DNA of 64,000 nucleotides from Stenotrophomonas bentonitica (lineage in GTDB: Bacteria; Pseudomonadota; Gammaproteobacteria; Xanthomonadales; Xanthomonadaceae). The first letter of the stretch is position 1, and each line of letters opens with the position of its first letter. The notes beneath the pieces were generated by a model. It searched no databases and had not been told where the DNA came from. It was given only the letters and a program-made list of their open reading frames with translations. The DNA lies in the NCBI RefSeq assembly GCF_013185915.1, contig NZ_JAAZUH010000002.1:682001-746000 (forward strand). Reading direction: 5' to 3'. Shown in pieces: positions 31,749 to 41,167 of this stretch. The position numbers were made by a program, and so were the translations under genes.

Positions 31749-33059
31749 GTGTTTGACCGTTCCAAGCGAGGCGAACACGCGCTCCTGATCCAGCCGCACT
31801 CCGGCCGGCTGGAAGAAGACGTGCTGGAGGAATTCACCGACCTGGCCCGTTCGGCCGGGGCCAGCATCGCGGCCACCCTGACCGCGCGGATCGACCGTCC
31901 CAACGCGTCGATCCTGATCGGCACCGGCAAGCTGGACGAGATCAAGGCGGCCGCCGAGGCCACCGGCGCCGACCTGGTGCTGGTCAACCATGCCCTGTCG
32001 CCGTCGCAGGAGCGCAACCTGGAGAAGTTCCTGGAGCGCCGGGTGATCGACCGCACCGGCCTGATCCTGGACATCTTCGCCCAGCGTGCGCACAGCCACG
32101 AAGGCAAGCTGCAGGTGGAACTGGCGCAGCTGCGCCACATGTCCACGCGGCTGATCCGCGGCTGGACCCACCTGGAGCGCCAGCGCGGCGGCTCCATCGG
32201 CCTGCGTGGGCCGGGTGAAACCCAGCTGGAAACCGACCGCCGCCTGCTGCAGAAGCGGGTCGAACAGCTGCAGAAGCGGCTGGAAAAGGTCGAAGTGCAG
32301 CGCACCCAGATGCGCCGCGCCCGCGTGCGCAGCGAACTGCCGCGCGTGGCGCTGGTGGGTTACACCAATGCCGGCAAGTCGACCCTGTTCAACGCGCTGA
32401 CCGGCGCTGAGGCGTACGCGGCCGACAAGCTGTTTGCCACCCTGGACCCGACCGTGCGCCGCATCGCGGTGCCGGGCGGCAACGTGGTGCTGGCCGACAC
32501 CGTCGGTTTCGTCCGCGACCTGCCGCACGAGCTGGTGGCCGCGTTCCGCGCGACCCTGAGTGAAGCGCGCGAAGCTGACTTCCTGCTGCACCTGGTCGAC
32601 GCCGCCGATCCGCATCGCGAGGAGCGCATCGCCCAGGTCGATGAAGTGTTGAACGAAGTCGGCGCCGGCGAACTGCCGCAGATGCTGGTGTTCAACAAGA
32701 TCGACCGGATCGAGGGCAGCGAAGTCCGCCACGACGGCCAGGACGGCATTCCCGATACCGCGCGCCGCGAGCGCGTCTGGATTTCGGCGCGCGATGGGCT
32801 GGGGCTGGACCTGCTGCTGTCGGTGCTGGGCAAGCGCCTGGGCCTGCAGCACGTCAGCGGCGACCTGCGCCTGCCGCCGTCGGCTGGCCGCCTGCGCTCG
32901 CGCCTGCACCAGCTGGAAGTGGTGCGTGGCGAAACCGCCGACGAGGACGGCTGGCTGCTGCAGGTCGAGATTCCGATCGCCGAGGCCGAGAAATTGGCCG
33001 CAGGCGATGACGGCGCGCCGATCCGGGCGTTGTTGCCGGAGAAAGTGCCGGAATGGTGA
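31749..33059 (+). CDS. hflX: ribosome-associated GTPase HflX
   Basis: HflX binds the 50S subunit and rescues stalled ribosomes after heat stress. The 436-residue protein has the HflX-specific N-terminal domain (GRPNASILIGTGKLDEIKA-like block, then LAQLRHMSTRLIRGWTHLE) and the coiled linker. The GTPase domain carries G1 GYTNAGKS near residue 203, G3 DTVGFVRDLP and G4 NKID. Translation starts at GTG 31749. Its end overlaps the next gene by 7 bp. Confidence 0.95.
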   Translation: MFDRSKRGEHALLIQPHSGRLEEDVLEEFTDLARSAGASIAATLTARIDRPNASILIGTGKLDEIKAAAEATGADLVLVNHALSPSQERNLEKFLERRVIDRTGLILDIFAQRAHSHEGKLQVELAQLRHMSTRLIRGWTHLERQRGGSIGLRGPGETQLETDRRLLQKRVEQLQKRLEKVEVQRTQMRRARVRSELPRVALVGYTNAGKSTLFNALTGAEAYAADKLFATLDPTVRRIAVPGGNVVLADTVGFVRDLPHELVAAFRATLSEAREADFLLHLVDAADPHREERIAQVDEVLNEVGAGELPQMLVFNKIDRIEGSEVRHDGQDGIPDTARRERVWISARDGLGLDLLLSVLGKRLGLQHVSGDLRLPPSAGRLRSRLHQLEVVRGETADEDGWLLQVEIPIAEAEKLAAGDDGAPIRALLPEKVPEW

Positions 33060-33553
33060 GCAACATTCCCAGCGACGCGCAGCTGTCCGACCTCGCGCGC
33101 GAGGTCGGACAACGCCTGCAGCAGGCCTCGCTGCAGCTGGTCACTGCCGAAAGCTGCAGTGGTGGCTGGATCGCCAAGGCGATGACCGATATCGCCGGCT
33201 CGTCGGCGTTCTTCGACTGCGGCATGGTGGTCTACAGCTACGAGGCCAAGCAGCGCCTGCTCGGCGTGCGTGCGCAGACGCTGGAACAGTTCGGCGCGGT
33301 CAGCCGCGAAACCGTGCTTGAAATGGTCTCCGGCGCGCTGGTCAATTCCGGCGCCGGCATGGCTGTTGCGGTGACCGGCATTGCCGGCCCAGGCGGTGGC
33401 AGCGCGGACAAGCCGGTCGGCAGCGTCTGGATCGGCTGGAAGCAGCGCGGTGGCTATGCCCGCGCGCAACTGTTCCAGTTCGACGGCGACCGCGACGCGA
33501 TCCGTCGCCAGACCGTGCTGCAGGCACTGACGGGAATTTTCCCGGCGGTGTGA
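33053..33553 (+). CDS. CinA/PncC-family nicotinamide-nucleotide amidohydrolase
   Basis: The 166-residue protein equals the C-terminal domain of CinA. It has LVTAESCSGGWIAKAMTDI with the catalytic Ser, SSAFFDCGMVVYSYEAK, and AVTGIAGPGGGSADKPVG. Stand-alone forms (PncC) deamidate nicotinamide mononucleotide in NAD recycling. Its start lies inside the 3' end of hflX, so it is probably coupled to it. Confidence 0.88.
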   Translation: MVSNIPSDAQLSDLAREVGQRLQQASLQLVTAESCSGGWIAKAMTDIAGSSAFFDCGMVVYSYEAKQRLLGVRAQTLEQFGAVSRETVLEMVSGALVNSGAGMAVAVTGIAGPGGGSADKPVGSVWIGWKQRGGYARAQLFQFDGDRDAIRRQTVLQALTGIFPAV

Positions 33554-33589
33554 CATCCTTCCCCCGGGTTGTCGAACGAGGGTGCACCG

Positions 33590-35269
33590 ATGTGGGAAAC
33601 GCTGGGAACCGTCCGTGACCTCGGACGCCTGCAGGAAATCGCCTCGGTCCTGATCCGCTACGGCTTCGGCGACCTGGTGCGCCGGATCGGCCTGGCCGAC
33701 GTGCTCGAACGCGCGGGCCGGCTGCTGCACTGGAACGACACCCAGCAGATCCTGCGCATGACCGCCCCCGTGCGGGTGCGCCGCGCGATGGAAGACCTCG
33801 GCCCGACCTTCGTCAAACTCGGCCAGGTGCTGGCCACCCGCGTCGACCTGTTCCCGCCGGACTGGATAGCCGAATTCTCCGAGCTGCAGAACGCGGTACC
33901 GGCCTTGCCGTATGCAGAGGTCCGCGAGCAGCTCGAGCATGACCTCGGCGCGCCGGCGCACGAGGTGTTCGCCTGGCTCGACGAAACCCCGATGGCGGCC
34001 GCCTCGCTCGCCCAGGCCCACCGCGCCACCCTGCACGATGGCAGCGCGGTGGTGCTGAAGATCCGCCGCCCCGGCATCCGCGAGGTGATCGAAGCCGACC
34101 TGCGTCTGCTGGCACGGCTCGCCGACATCGTCGAAGCGCGGTTGCCGGACCTGCAGCGCTACCGCCCGGCCGAAGTGGTGCAGCAATTCCAAGTCTCGTT
34201 GCGGCGCGAACTCGACTTCGCCGCCGAATGCCGCAATGCCGAGCGCATAGCGCGCAACTTTGCCGGCCGCAACGACATCCTGATCCCCAAGGTGCACTGG
34301 CAGTGGACCTGCGAGAGCCTCAACGTGCAGGACTTCGTCGACGGCATCCCCGGCCGTGACCTGGCCGGGGTCGATGCCGCCGGCCTCGACCGCGTACGGC
34401 TGGCCCGCACCGGCGCCCGCATCGTGCTGAAGATGGTGCTGGAGGATGGCTGTTTCCACGCCGACCCGCACCCGGGCAACATCATCTACCTGCGCGACGG
34501 CCGCATCGGCGTGATCGACTTCGGGATGGTCGGCGCGATCTCCGAACAGCGCCGCTTCCAGGTCGCGCAGCTGCTGCACGGCCTGGTCGGGCAGGAGCCG
34601 GAGGCGGTCACCGACGTGCTGCTGGACTGGTCCGGCGGCGGCGACGTCGACGAATCGCGCTTGCAGCAGGACATCAGCGCCTTCGTCGACCAGTACCGCG
34701 GGGTGCCGCTGAAGGACCTGCACATGGGCCTGATGCTGGGCAACATCACCCAGATCCTGCGCCAGCATGCGCTGACCCTGCCGGCCGACCTCGCGCTGAT
34801 GATCAAGACCTTCCTGACCCTGGAAGGCATGGGCCGCCAGCTCGACCCGCAGTTCGACATGGCCACTGCCGCGCGCCCGTTCCTGGAGCGGGTGATGTGG
34901 CAGCGCTTCGCCCCGTCGGCGCTGCTCAAGCGTGGCAAGCGCAGCGTGGCCGGCCTGCTCGACCTGGCCGGCGACCTGCCGCGCGACGTGCGCCAGCTGG
35001 TGCAGATGGCGCGCCGCGGGCGCCTGCAGTTGAAGGTGGAGACCACCGCGTTGCAGGGCTTTGGCGAGCAGGTCAACCGGGCGGCGAACCGACTGGTGGT
35101 GGGGATCGTGACCGCCGCGCTGATCATTGGCTCCTCGATCGTGATGCACAGCGTGGGCGGCCTTTCCAGCCGCTGGCTGCTGGCGTTGGGCGTAGCGGGG
35201 TTCGTGGGGGCAGGGTTCTGCGGGGTGTGGATCCTGTTTTCGATCTGGCGGAGCGGGCGGGGACCATGA
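33590..35269 (+). CDS. ABC1/UbiB-family atypical kinase
   Basis: The 559-residue protein has the UbiB/AarF/ADCK kinase-like signature: the KxGQ motif in LGPTFVKLGQVLATR, the Ala-rich loop MAAASLAQAHRATL, the invariant Lys in VVLKIRRPG, HADPHPGN and VIDFGMVG. Two C-terminal membrane helices (about 500-520 and 530-555) fit the membrane-bound UbiB group needed for ubiquinone synthesis, but other AarF-like members exist. No ubi gene is adjacent, so the symbol is left open. ATG 33590 follows a GAGGG box; an in-frame TTG lies seven codons upstream. Confidence 0.85.
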   Translation: MWETLGTVRDLGRLQEIASVLIRYGFGDLVRRIGLADVLERAGRLLHWNDTQQILRMTAPVRVRRAMEDLGPTFVKLGQVLATRVDLFPPDWIAEFSELQNAVPALPYAEVREQLEHDLGAPAHEVFAWLDETPMAAASLAQAHRATLHDGSAVVLKIRRPGIREVIEADLRLLARLADIVEARLPDLQRYRPAEVVQQFQVSLRRELDFAAECRNAERIARNFAGRNDILIPKVHWQWTCESLNVQDFVDGIPGRDLAGVDAAGLDRVRLARTGARIVLKMVLEDGCFHADPHPGNIIYLRDGRIGVIDFGMVGAISEQRRFQVAQLLHGLVGQEPEAVTDVLLDWSGGGDVDESRLQQDISAFVDQYRGVPLKDLHMGLMLGNITQILRQHALTLPADLALMIKTFLTLEGMGRQLDPQFDMATAARPFLERVMWQRFAPSALLKRGKRSVAGLLDLAGDLPRDVRQLVQMARRGRLQLKVETTALQGFGEQVNRAANRLVVGIVTAALIIGSSIVMHSVGGLSSRWLLALGVAGFVGAGFCGVWILFSIWRSGRGP

Positions 35270-35282
35270 CCGTGCCTCGGGG

Positions 35283-35307
35283 GTAGAGCCACGCCCTGCG
35301 TGGCTGC
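35283..35307 (+). repeat. SMAG-type palindrome
   Basis: GTAGAGCCACGCCCT with GCGTGGC arm, between the ABC1 kinase gene and the lexA promoter. Confidence 0.85.
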
Positions 35308-35312
35308 ACTTC

Positions 35313-35347
35313 TTGCATCTTTCAAACGTTAGTAGTATTACTACTAA
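35313..35347 (+). promoter_or_regulatory. lexA promoter with LexA (SOS) box
   Basis: TTAGTAGTATTACTACTAA (35329-35347) is a perfect 19-bp palindrome of the Xanthomonad LexA-box type, indicating autorepression. TTGCAT (35313-35318), a 17-bp spacer and TATTAC (35336-35341) place the -10 inside the box. The predicted start of transcription, near 35348, almost coincides with the lexA ATG at 35350. Confidence 0.85.
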
Positions 35348-35349
35348 CC

Positions 35350-36000
35350 ATGGACCTTACGGACACCCAGCAGGCGATCCTGCAGTTGATCGCCGAGCGT
35401 ATCGAGACCGACGGCGCGCCGCCGTCGCAGACGGAAATCGCCCGTGCTTTCGGCTTCAAGGGCGTCCGGGCCGCGCAGTACCACCTGGAAGCGCTCGAAC
35501 AGGCCGGGGCGATCCGTCGCATTCCCGGCCAGGCGCGCGGTATCCGGCTGGTCCAGGCGCCGCCGCTGCAGGACGGCCTGCCGGGCGCGCTGGCGGTGCC
35601 GGCGCTGCCCGACCACGTGCTCCGCCTGCCGGTGCTGGGCCGGGTCGCGGCCGGCCTGCCGATCAGCGCCGACATCGGCTCGGACGACTTCGTGGTGCTG
35701 GACCGGGTGTTCTTCTCGCCCGCGCCGGACTACCTGCTCAAGGTCGAGGGCGACTCGATGATCGACGAAGGCATCTTCGACGGCGACCTGATCGGCGTCC
35801 ATCGCACCCGCGACGCGCGTTCTGGCCAGATCGTGGTGGCCCGCATCGATGACGAGATCACCGTCAAGCTGCTCAAGATGGGCAAGGACCGGATCCGGCT
35901 GCTGCCGCGCAATCCGGACTACCAGCCCATCGAAGTCCTGCCCGACCAGGACTTCGCCATTGAAGGGCTGTACTGCGGGCTGCTGCGCCCGAACCGCTGA
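35350..36000 (+). CDS. lexA: SOS repressor LexA
   Basis: LexA represses SOS genes until RecA-stimulated self-cleavage. The 216-residue protein has an N-terminal winged-helix domain (residues 1-70: LTDTQQAILQLIAERIETDG, FGFKGVRAAQYHLEALEQAG). The cleavage site is Ala-Gly in GRVAAGLP, the catalytic Ser in EGDSMIDEG and the catalytic Lys in DDEITVKLLK. The ATG lies 3 bp after its own LexA box with no ribosome-binding site, so the message is probably leaderless. It precedes recA and recX. Confidence 0.96.
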   Translation: MDLTDTQQAILQLIAERIETDGAPPSQTEIARAFGFKGVRAAQYHLEALEQAGAIRRIPGQARGIRLVQAPPLQDGLPGALAVPALPDHVLRLPVLGRVAAGLPISADIGSDDFVVLDRVFFSPAPDYLLKVEGDSMIDEGIFDGDLIGVHRTRDARSGQIVVARIDDEITVKLLKMGKDRIRLLPRNPDYQPIEVLPDQDFAIEGLYCGLLRPNR

Positions 36001-36202
36001 TCCCTTCAACGCGCGAAATGCACGGTCTTTTGTGGCGATTCTCTGGTTCTGCTGAGGTTGGTACGGATGTCCGATAATTTTTTTCCGAATGCCGGGCAGA
36101 ATCTCAGCCTGTGCGATACGCCAACTTTAAAGTGACCCCGTGGCCAAGAAGACCTCCAAAGACAACACCTCCAACGACATGACCTCTGCAAGGACCAATC
36201 CG

Positions 36203-37243
36203 ATGGACGAGAACAAGAAGCGCGCCCTTACCGCCGCCCTGAGCCAGATCGAAAAGCAGTTCGGCAAAGGCTCGGTCATGCGCATGGGCGACCGCGTCAT
36301 CGAAGCCGTCGAGATCATCCCGACCGGTTCGCTGATGCTCGACATCGCGCTCGGCATCGGCGGCCTGCCCAAGGGCCGTGTCGTGGAAATCTACGGTCCG
36401 GAATCCTCGGGCAAGACCACCCTGACCCTGCAGGCCATTGCCGAATGCCAGAAGAAGGGCGGCACCGCCGCCTTCATCGACGCCGAGCACGCCCTGGACC
36501 CGATCTACGCCGCCAAGCTGGGCGTGAACGTGGACGACCTGCTGCTGTCCCAGCCGGACACCGGCGAGCAGGCGCTGGAAATCGCCGACATGCTGGTCCG
36601 TTCGGGCTCGGTGGACATCGTGGTGGTCGACTCGGTCGCCGCGCTGACCCCCAAGGCCGAAATCGAAGGCGAAATGGGTGACCAGCTGCCGGGCCTGCAG
36701 GCCCGCCTGATGAGCCAGGCGCTGCGCAAGCTGACCGGCAACATCAAGCGCTCCAACACCCTGGTGGTGTTCATCAACCAGCTGCGCATGAAGATCGGCG
36801 TGATGATGCCGGGCCAGAGCCCGGAAGTGACCACCGGCGGCAACGCGCTGAAGTTCTACGCCTCGGTCCGCCTGGACATCCGCCGTATCGGCGCGATCAA
36901 GAAAGGCGACGAGATCATCGGCAACCAGACCAAGATCAAGGTCGTCAAGAACAAGCTGGCGCCCCCGTTCAAGCAGGTCATCACCGAGATCCTGTATGGC
37001 GAAGGCATCAGCCGCGAAGGCGAACTGATCGACATGGGCGTGGAAGCCAAGCTGGTCGAGAAGGCCGGCGCCTGGTACAGCTATGGTGAAGAGCGCATCG
37101 GCCAGGGCAAGGACAACGCCCGTGGTTACCTGCGCGACAACCCGCAGGTCGCTCAGCGCCTGGAAGCCGAGCTGCGCGAGAAGTTCCAGCCGGCCGAAGC
37201 CGTGCGCGAAGGCGGCGACGACGACAGCGACGACGAAGAGTGA
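36203..37243 (+). CDS. recA: recombinase RecA
   Basis: RecA forms filaments on single-stranded DNA for strand exchange and LexA cleavage. The 346-residue protein shows [20 protein letters not shown], Walker [10 protein letters not shown], the signature [14 protein letters not shown], and an acidic tail [13 protein letters not shown] 36203 is favoured by family length and by AAGGA at 36190-36194. The frame stays open for 21 more codons to a GTG at 36140 that has no ribosome site. I did not find a LexA box close to the gene. Confidence 0.96.
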   Translation: MDENKKRALTAALSQIEKQFGKGSVMRMGDRVIEAVEIIPTGSLMLDIALGIGGLPKGRVVEIYGPESSGKTTLTLQAIAECQKKGGTAAFIDAEHALDPIYAAKLGVNVDDLLLSQPDTGEQALEIADMLVRSGSVDIVVVDSVAALTPKAEIEGEMGDQLPGLQARLMSQALRKLTGNIKRSNTLVVFINQLRMKIGVMMPGQSPEVTTGGNALKFYASVRLDIRRIGAIKKGDEIIGNQTKIKVVKNKLAPPFKQVITEILYGEGISREGELIDMGVEAKLVEKAGAWYSYGEERIGQGKDNARGYLRDNPQVAQRLEAELREKFQPAEAVREGGDDDSDDEE

Positions 37244-37315
37244 GTTTCCTGCGGGGCAGGGCGGCGCCGTCAGTGACGCTCGCCCTGTCCCGCAGTTTCA
37301 GCAGCAGAGGTTGCC

Positions 37316-37810
37316 ATGTTCGACTCCGATGCCCCGGAACCCGGCCGCAGGAAGCGCCGTGTACGTGAACAGACCCCCGTCCAGCGGGCGCTGGGGTTGC
37401 TGGTCCGCCGGGAGCACTCGCGCAAGGAACTGACCCGCAAGCTCACCGCGCGCGGGATCGAGACCGAGGCCGCCACCGCAGCGGTGGAGAAGCTGACCGA
37501 AGCCGGCTGGCAGGACGACACCCGCTTTGCCGAGAATCTGGTCCGCATGCGCGCCAACACCGGCTACGGACCGCTTCACATCCGTGCCGAACTGGGCACC
37601 CATGGGCTGGACAGCGAGCAGATCGCGGCTGCCATGGACACCTTCGAGGGCGACTGGACCGTCAACGCCCGCGACCTGGTCCGCCGTCGCTTCGGCGAGG
37701 CCGGCCCGCAGGAGCTGGCCCAGCGCCGCAAGGCGGCCGATCTGCTGGCCCGCCGGGGTTTCGACGGCGACAGCATCCGCCGGGCAACCCGATTCGATCT
37801 CGAAGATTAA
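37316..37810 (+). CDS. recX: RecA regulator RecX
   Basis: RecX caps and restrains RecA filaments. The 164-residue protein has the three-helix repeat pattern of the family: [50 protein letters not shown] and [16 protein letters not shown]. It lies 72 bp after recA, probably expressed by partial read-through, and before alaS, a conserved order. Confidence 0.93.
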   Translation: MFDSDAPEPGRRKRRVREQTPVQRALGLLVRREHSRKELTRKLTARGIETEAATAAVEKLTEAGWQDDTRFAENLVRMRANTGYGPLHIRAELGTHGLDSEQIAAAMDTFEGDWTVNARDLVRRRFGEAGPQELAQRRKAADLLARRGFDGDSIRRATRFDLED

Positions 37811-37941
37811 GGCCGGGCACGCGCCGCGTGTCCCCATGCCCCGGGCCTGTTACCCTTGGTGGTTTCGGCGGTCCTGTAGGTGACACCCGGCCATAGGGGC
37901 CGCGTGCCAGGGGCCGACCGGCCCGCAGACAGCCAGCCCCC

Positions 37942-40590
37942 ATGACCGAATCCGCCAAATTCACCACCTCCCAGATCCGCAGCGACTTCCTTGAGTTCTT
38001 CAAGGGCAAGGGCCACACCATCGTGCCGTCGGCGTCGCTGGTGCCGGGCAACGACCCGACCCTGCTGTTCACCAATTCCGGCATGGTGCAGTTCAAGGAC
38101 GTGTTCCTTGGCGCCGAGAAGCGCAGCTACGTGCGCGCGGCCGACGTGCAGCGCTGCCTGCGCGCCGGCGGCAAGCACAACGACCTGGACCAGGTTGGCT
38201 ACACCGCGCGCCACCACACCTTCTTTGAAATGCTGGGCAACTGGTCGTTCGGCGACTACTTCAAGAAGGACGCCATCGCCTGGGCCTGGGAGCTGCTGAC
38301 CCAGGTCTGGAAGCTGCCGGCCGACCGCCTGCTGGTCACCGTCTACCAGACCGACGATGAGGCCTACGCGCTGTGGCGCGACATGGTCGGCATTCCGGAA
38401 GAGCGCATCGTGCGCATCGGCGACAACAAGGGTGCGCCGTTCGCGTCGGACAACTTCTGGCAGATGGCCGACACCGGCCCCTGCGGTCCGTGCACCGAGA
38501 TCTTCTACGACCACGGCGCCCACATCGCCGGTGGCCCCCCGGGCTCGCCGGACGAAGACGGCGACCGCTACATCGAGATCTGGAACCTGGTGTTCATGCA
38601 GTTCGACCGCCAGCCCGACGGCAGCCTGGTGCCGCTGCCGGCGCCGTGCGTGGACACCGGCATGGGCCTGGAGCGCCTGGCCGCGATCCTGCAGCACGTG
38701 CACACCAACTACGAAATCGACCTGTTCCAGGCGCTGATCCGCAAGGCCAGCGAACTGACCGGCATGGCCGACCTGGAGAACAAGTCGCTGCGCGTGATCG
38801 CCGATCACATCCGCGCCTGTTCGTTCCTCATCGTCGACGGCGTGCTGCCGTCCAATGAAGGCCGTGGTTACGTGCTGCGCCGGATCATCCGCCGCGCGCT
38901 TCGCCACGGCTGGATGCTGGGCGTGCGCCAGCCGTTCTTCAGCAAGCTGGTGCCGACCCTGGTAGAGCAGATGGGCGAAGCCTATCCGGACCTCCCGGCC
39001 CAGACCGATACCGTGGTGCGTGCGCTGCAGGCCGAGGAGGAGCGCTTCGCGCAGACTCTCGACTCGGGCATGAAGATCTTTGACGACGTTGCCGCGCAGG
39101 TGACCAATGGCGTCATCCCGGGCGTGGATGCGTTCCGTCTGTACGATACCTATGGCTTCCCGCTCGACTTGACCCAGGACATTGCGCGCGAGCGGGACCT
39201 GACCGTAGATACCGATGGTTTCGATGCTGCGATGAAGAAGCAGCGCGAAGAGGGTCGCAAGGGCGGCAAGGGCGGCCCTGCAGTCGTTCTTTCCGCGGAG
39301 CTGGTCGCAACCCTGAAGCCGACCGCATTCCTTGGTTATGACCGCCTTCAGGCCGACGGGTTGACCGTCGTTGCGTTGCTCAAGGATGGTCGACCAGTGA
39401 ATAGCGTGCAGGCGGGTGACGAGGTCATTGTGCTGACCGACCAGACCCCCTTCTACGCAGAGTCAGGCGGTCAGGTTGGTGATACCGGATCCTTGTCTGG
39501 AGCTGGCGTGCAACTTCAAATCAGCGATACCCAGAAGTTTGCGGGTCAGTACCACGGCCATGTTGCCGAAGTTTCCAGTGGCAGCCTGAAGGTGGGTGAC
39601 GTGCTCAGCGGCCAGGTCGATGGCCAGCGCCGCGGCGCCACCATCCTCAACCACTCGGCCACCCACCTGCTGCACGCCGCCCTGCGCGAAGTGCTCGGCA
39701 CGCATGTGCAGCAGAAGGGTTCGCTGGTCGCGCCGGACCGCCTGCGCTTCGACTTCTCGCACTTCCAGCCGATCAGTGCCGACGAACTGGCGGTGATCGA
39801 GCGCAAGGTCAATGAGCAGGTGCGTGCGAACAACGCCGCCGAAGTGCACAACATGGCCATGCAGGAAGCGCTCGACTTTGGCGCGATGGCCCTGTTCGGC
39901 GAGAAGTACGGCGAAAACGTGCGCGTGCTCAAGATGGGCGACTATTCCACCGAACTGTGCGGCGGTACCCATGTGTCGCGCACCGGCGACATCGGCCTGT
40001 TCAAGATCACCTCCGAAGGCGGTGTGTCCTCGGGCGTGCGTCGCATTGAAGCGGTGACCGGGCAGGGCGCATTGGACTATGTGGCGCACGAAGAAGCGCA
40101 GCTGGCCGAAGCCGCCGCGCTGCTCGGCGGCAATGTCGGCGAGGTGGTCGACAAGATCCGCCAGCTGGCCGAACGCCAGAAGAAACTTGACCGCGAACTG
40201 GAGTCGCTCAAGGCCAAGCAGGCCGCCGGCGCGACCTCGGATCTCGGTTCCAGCGCAGTTGAGGTCAATGGCGTCAAGATTCTGGCCGCGCGTCTGGAAG
40301 GTTTCGACGCCAAGGCGCTGCGTGAAGCGATCGACCGCCTCAAGCAGCAGCTGGGCGATGCGGTGATCGTGCTGGCCGGTACCCAGGACGGCAAGGCCGC
40401 CCTCGTGGCAGGCGTGAACGGCAGTGCAACCGGCAAGGTAAAAGCCGGGGAACTGTTGTCCCACATCGCCGGTCAGATCGGAGGCAAGGGCGGCGGCCGC
40501 CCGGACCTCGCCCAGGGTGGTGGTGAGGACGGGCCCGCCCTTGCTTCTGCACTGGCCGCCGTCGTGGACTGGGTCACCCCGCGTATCTGA
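37942..40590 (+). CDS. alaS: alanyl-tRNA synthetase
   Basis: AlaS charges tRNA-Ala and edits mischarged Ser or Gly. The 882-residue protein has the class II catalytic domain (residues 1-250: [30 protein letters not shown]), the tRNA-recognition domain, and the editing domain with zinc ligands [11 protein letters not shown] and [15 protein letters not shown]-terminal coiled coil/DHHA1 domain ends [12 protein letters not shown]. Codon use changes markedly between about 39180 and 39600 (far more A/T-ending codons) although the frame stays intact. It lies between recX and csrA. Confidence 0.97.
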   Translation: MTESAKFTTSQIRSDFLEFFKGKGHTIVPSASLVPGNDPTLLFTNSGMVQFKDVFLGAEKRSYVRAADVQRCLRAGGKHNDLDQVGYTARHHTFFEMLGNWSFGDYFKKDAIAWAWELLTQVWKLPADRLLVTVYQTDDEAYALWRDMVGIPEERIVRIGDNKGAPFASDNFWQMADTGPCGPCTEIFYDHGAHIAGGPPGSPDEDGDRYIEIWNLVFMQFDRQPDGSLVPLPAPCVDTGMGLERLAAILQHVHTNYEIDLFQALIRKASELTGMADLENKSLRVIADHIRACSFLIVDGVLPSNEGRGYVLRRIIRRALRHGWMLGVRQPFFSKLVPTLVEQMGEAYPDLPAQTDTVVRALQAEEERFAQTLDSGMKIFDDVAAQVTNGVIPGVDAFRLYDTYGFPLDLTQDIARERDLTVDTDGFDAAMKKQREEGRKGGKGGPAVVLSAELVATLKPTAFLGYDRLQADGLTVVALLKDGRPVNSVQAGDEVIVLTDQTPFYAESGGQVGDTGSLSGAGVQLQISDTQKFAGQYHGHVAEVSSGSLKVGDVLSGQVDGQRRGATILNHSATHLLHAALREVLGTHVQQKGSLVAPDRLRFDFSHFQPISADELAVIERKVNEQVRANNAAEVHNMAMQEALDFGAMALFGEKYGENVRVLKMGDYSTELCGGTHVSRTGDIGLFKITSEGGVSSGVRRIEAVTGQGALDYVAHEEAQLAEAAALLGGNVGEVVDKIRQLAERQKKLDRELESLKAKQAAGATSDLGSSAVEVNGVKILAARLEGFDAKALREAIDRLKQQLGDAVIVLAGTQDGKAALVAGVNGSATGKVKAGELLSHIAGQIGGKGGGRPDLAQGGGEDGPALASALAAVVDWVTPRI

Positions 40591-40611
40591 ACGCCTGAAG
40601 CCTCCTGCTCC

Positions 40612-40641
40612 TTGATGGCTCGGGAGGCCTGACGGTACTAT
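40612..40641 (+). promoter_or_regulatory. candidate csrA promoter
   Basis: TTGATG (40612-40617), 18-bp spacer, TACTAT (40636-40641). Transcription would start near 40648, leaving a leader of about 84 nt. Confidence 0.6.
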
Positions 40642-40690
40642 GGCTAATCCTTTCCCTTTGTCGTGTGGCGTTCCCCAAGGGGGCGCCGAG

Positions 40691-40722
40691 CCGGTGGGGA
40701 AAATCCACCGGTTCCCTGGAGA
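40691..40722 (+). promoter_or_regulatory. csrA leader hairpin with GGA loop and GGA-overlapping ribosome site
   Basis: CCGGTGG (40691-40697) pairs with CCACCGG (40705-40711), exposing GGAAAAT in the loop. A second GGA (40718-40720) lies within the ribosome-binding site CTGGAGA. GGA in a hairpin loop plus GGA at the ribosome site is the usual design of CsrA autorepression. Confidence 0.55.
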
Positions 40723-40731
40723 CTTGCAAAA

Positions 40732-40935
40732 ATGTTGATCCTGACTCGCCGTGTTGGCGAAACCCTGATGATCGGTGACTCGGTCAGCGTGACCGTGCTC
40801 GGCGTCAAGGGCAACCAGGTGCGTATCGGTATCACCGCTCCGAAGGACGTGGCCGTGCACCGCGAAGAGATTTACCAGCGCATCCAGCGCGGCGACGAGC
40901 CGAATGCATCGGGAAGTGAAAATTCTTCCGATTAA
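40732..40935 (+). CDS. csrA: carbon storage/translational regulator CsrA (RsmA)
   Basis: CsrA dimers bind GGA motifs in mRNA leaders and control translation and stability. The 67-residue protein is a textbook member: [31 protein letters not shown] and [16 protein letters not shown], including Leu4 and Arg44-type RNA contacts. A hydrophilic tail follows. It lies between alaS and a tRNA-Ser gene, the same order as in E. coli. A GacA-like regulator, the usual upstream controller of CsrA-sequestering RNAs, starts at 63.4 kb. Confidence 0.97.
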   Translation: MLILTRRVGETLMIGDSVSVTVLGVKGNQVRIGITAPKDVAVHREEIYQRIQRGDEPNASGSENSSD

Positions 40936-40938
40936 GGC

Positions 40939-40968
40939 TTTACGTTGGGGTGTGAAAAACGTTATTCT
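40939..40968 (+). promoter_or_regulatory. candidate tRNA-Ser promoter
   Basis: TTTACG (40939-40944), 18-bp spacer, TATTCT (40963-40968), followed by a GC-rich discriminator GCGCCCCCGC, the pattern expected of a stringently controlled stable-RNA promoter. Confidence 0.4.
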
Positions 40969-41013
40969 TCGCGCCCCCGCTGAGAAGAAACACGCAGCGG
41001 CAGGACCAGATCT

Positions 41014-41106
41014 GGAGCGGTGCCCGAGTGGCTGAAGGGGCTCCCCTGCTAAGGGAGTATACGGCCAAAAACTGTATCGAGGGTTCGAATCCCTCCCGCT
41101 CCGCCA
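41014..41106 (+). tRNA. tRNA-Ser(GCT)
   Basis: A 93-nt class II tRNA with acceptor stem GGAGCGG / CCGCTCC, encoded discriminator G and CCA. The anticodon arm CTCCC-CTGCTAA-GGGAG gives anticodon GCT, reading AGC and AGU. A long variable arm and GGTTCGAATCC T-loop are present. It follows csrA, as in enterics. Confidence 0.96.
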
Positions 41107-41117
41107 GTAGTAGAAAA

Positions 41118-41148
41118 GGCCTTCGTACGCGAGTACGAAGGCCTTTTT
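41118..41148 (+). terminator. Rho-independent terminator after tRNA-Ser
   Basis: Perfect 11-bp stem GGCCTTCGTAC / GTACGAAGGCC with a GCGA loop and TTTTT, with an A tract upstream so it may also serve the pirin gene from the other side. Confidence 0.9.
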
Positions 41149-41167
41149 CTTTTACCGCTTCCGGCGT

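Noticed and set aside
32360..35149. 929-codon minus-strand frame opposite hflX, the CinA-like gene and the ABC1 kinase gene
   Set aside because: It spans three real genes and their junctions on the other strand, with no domain and a reverse-frame amino-acid composition.
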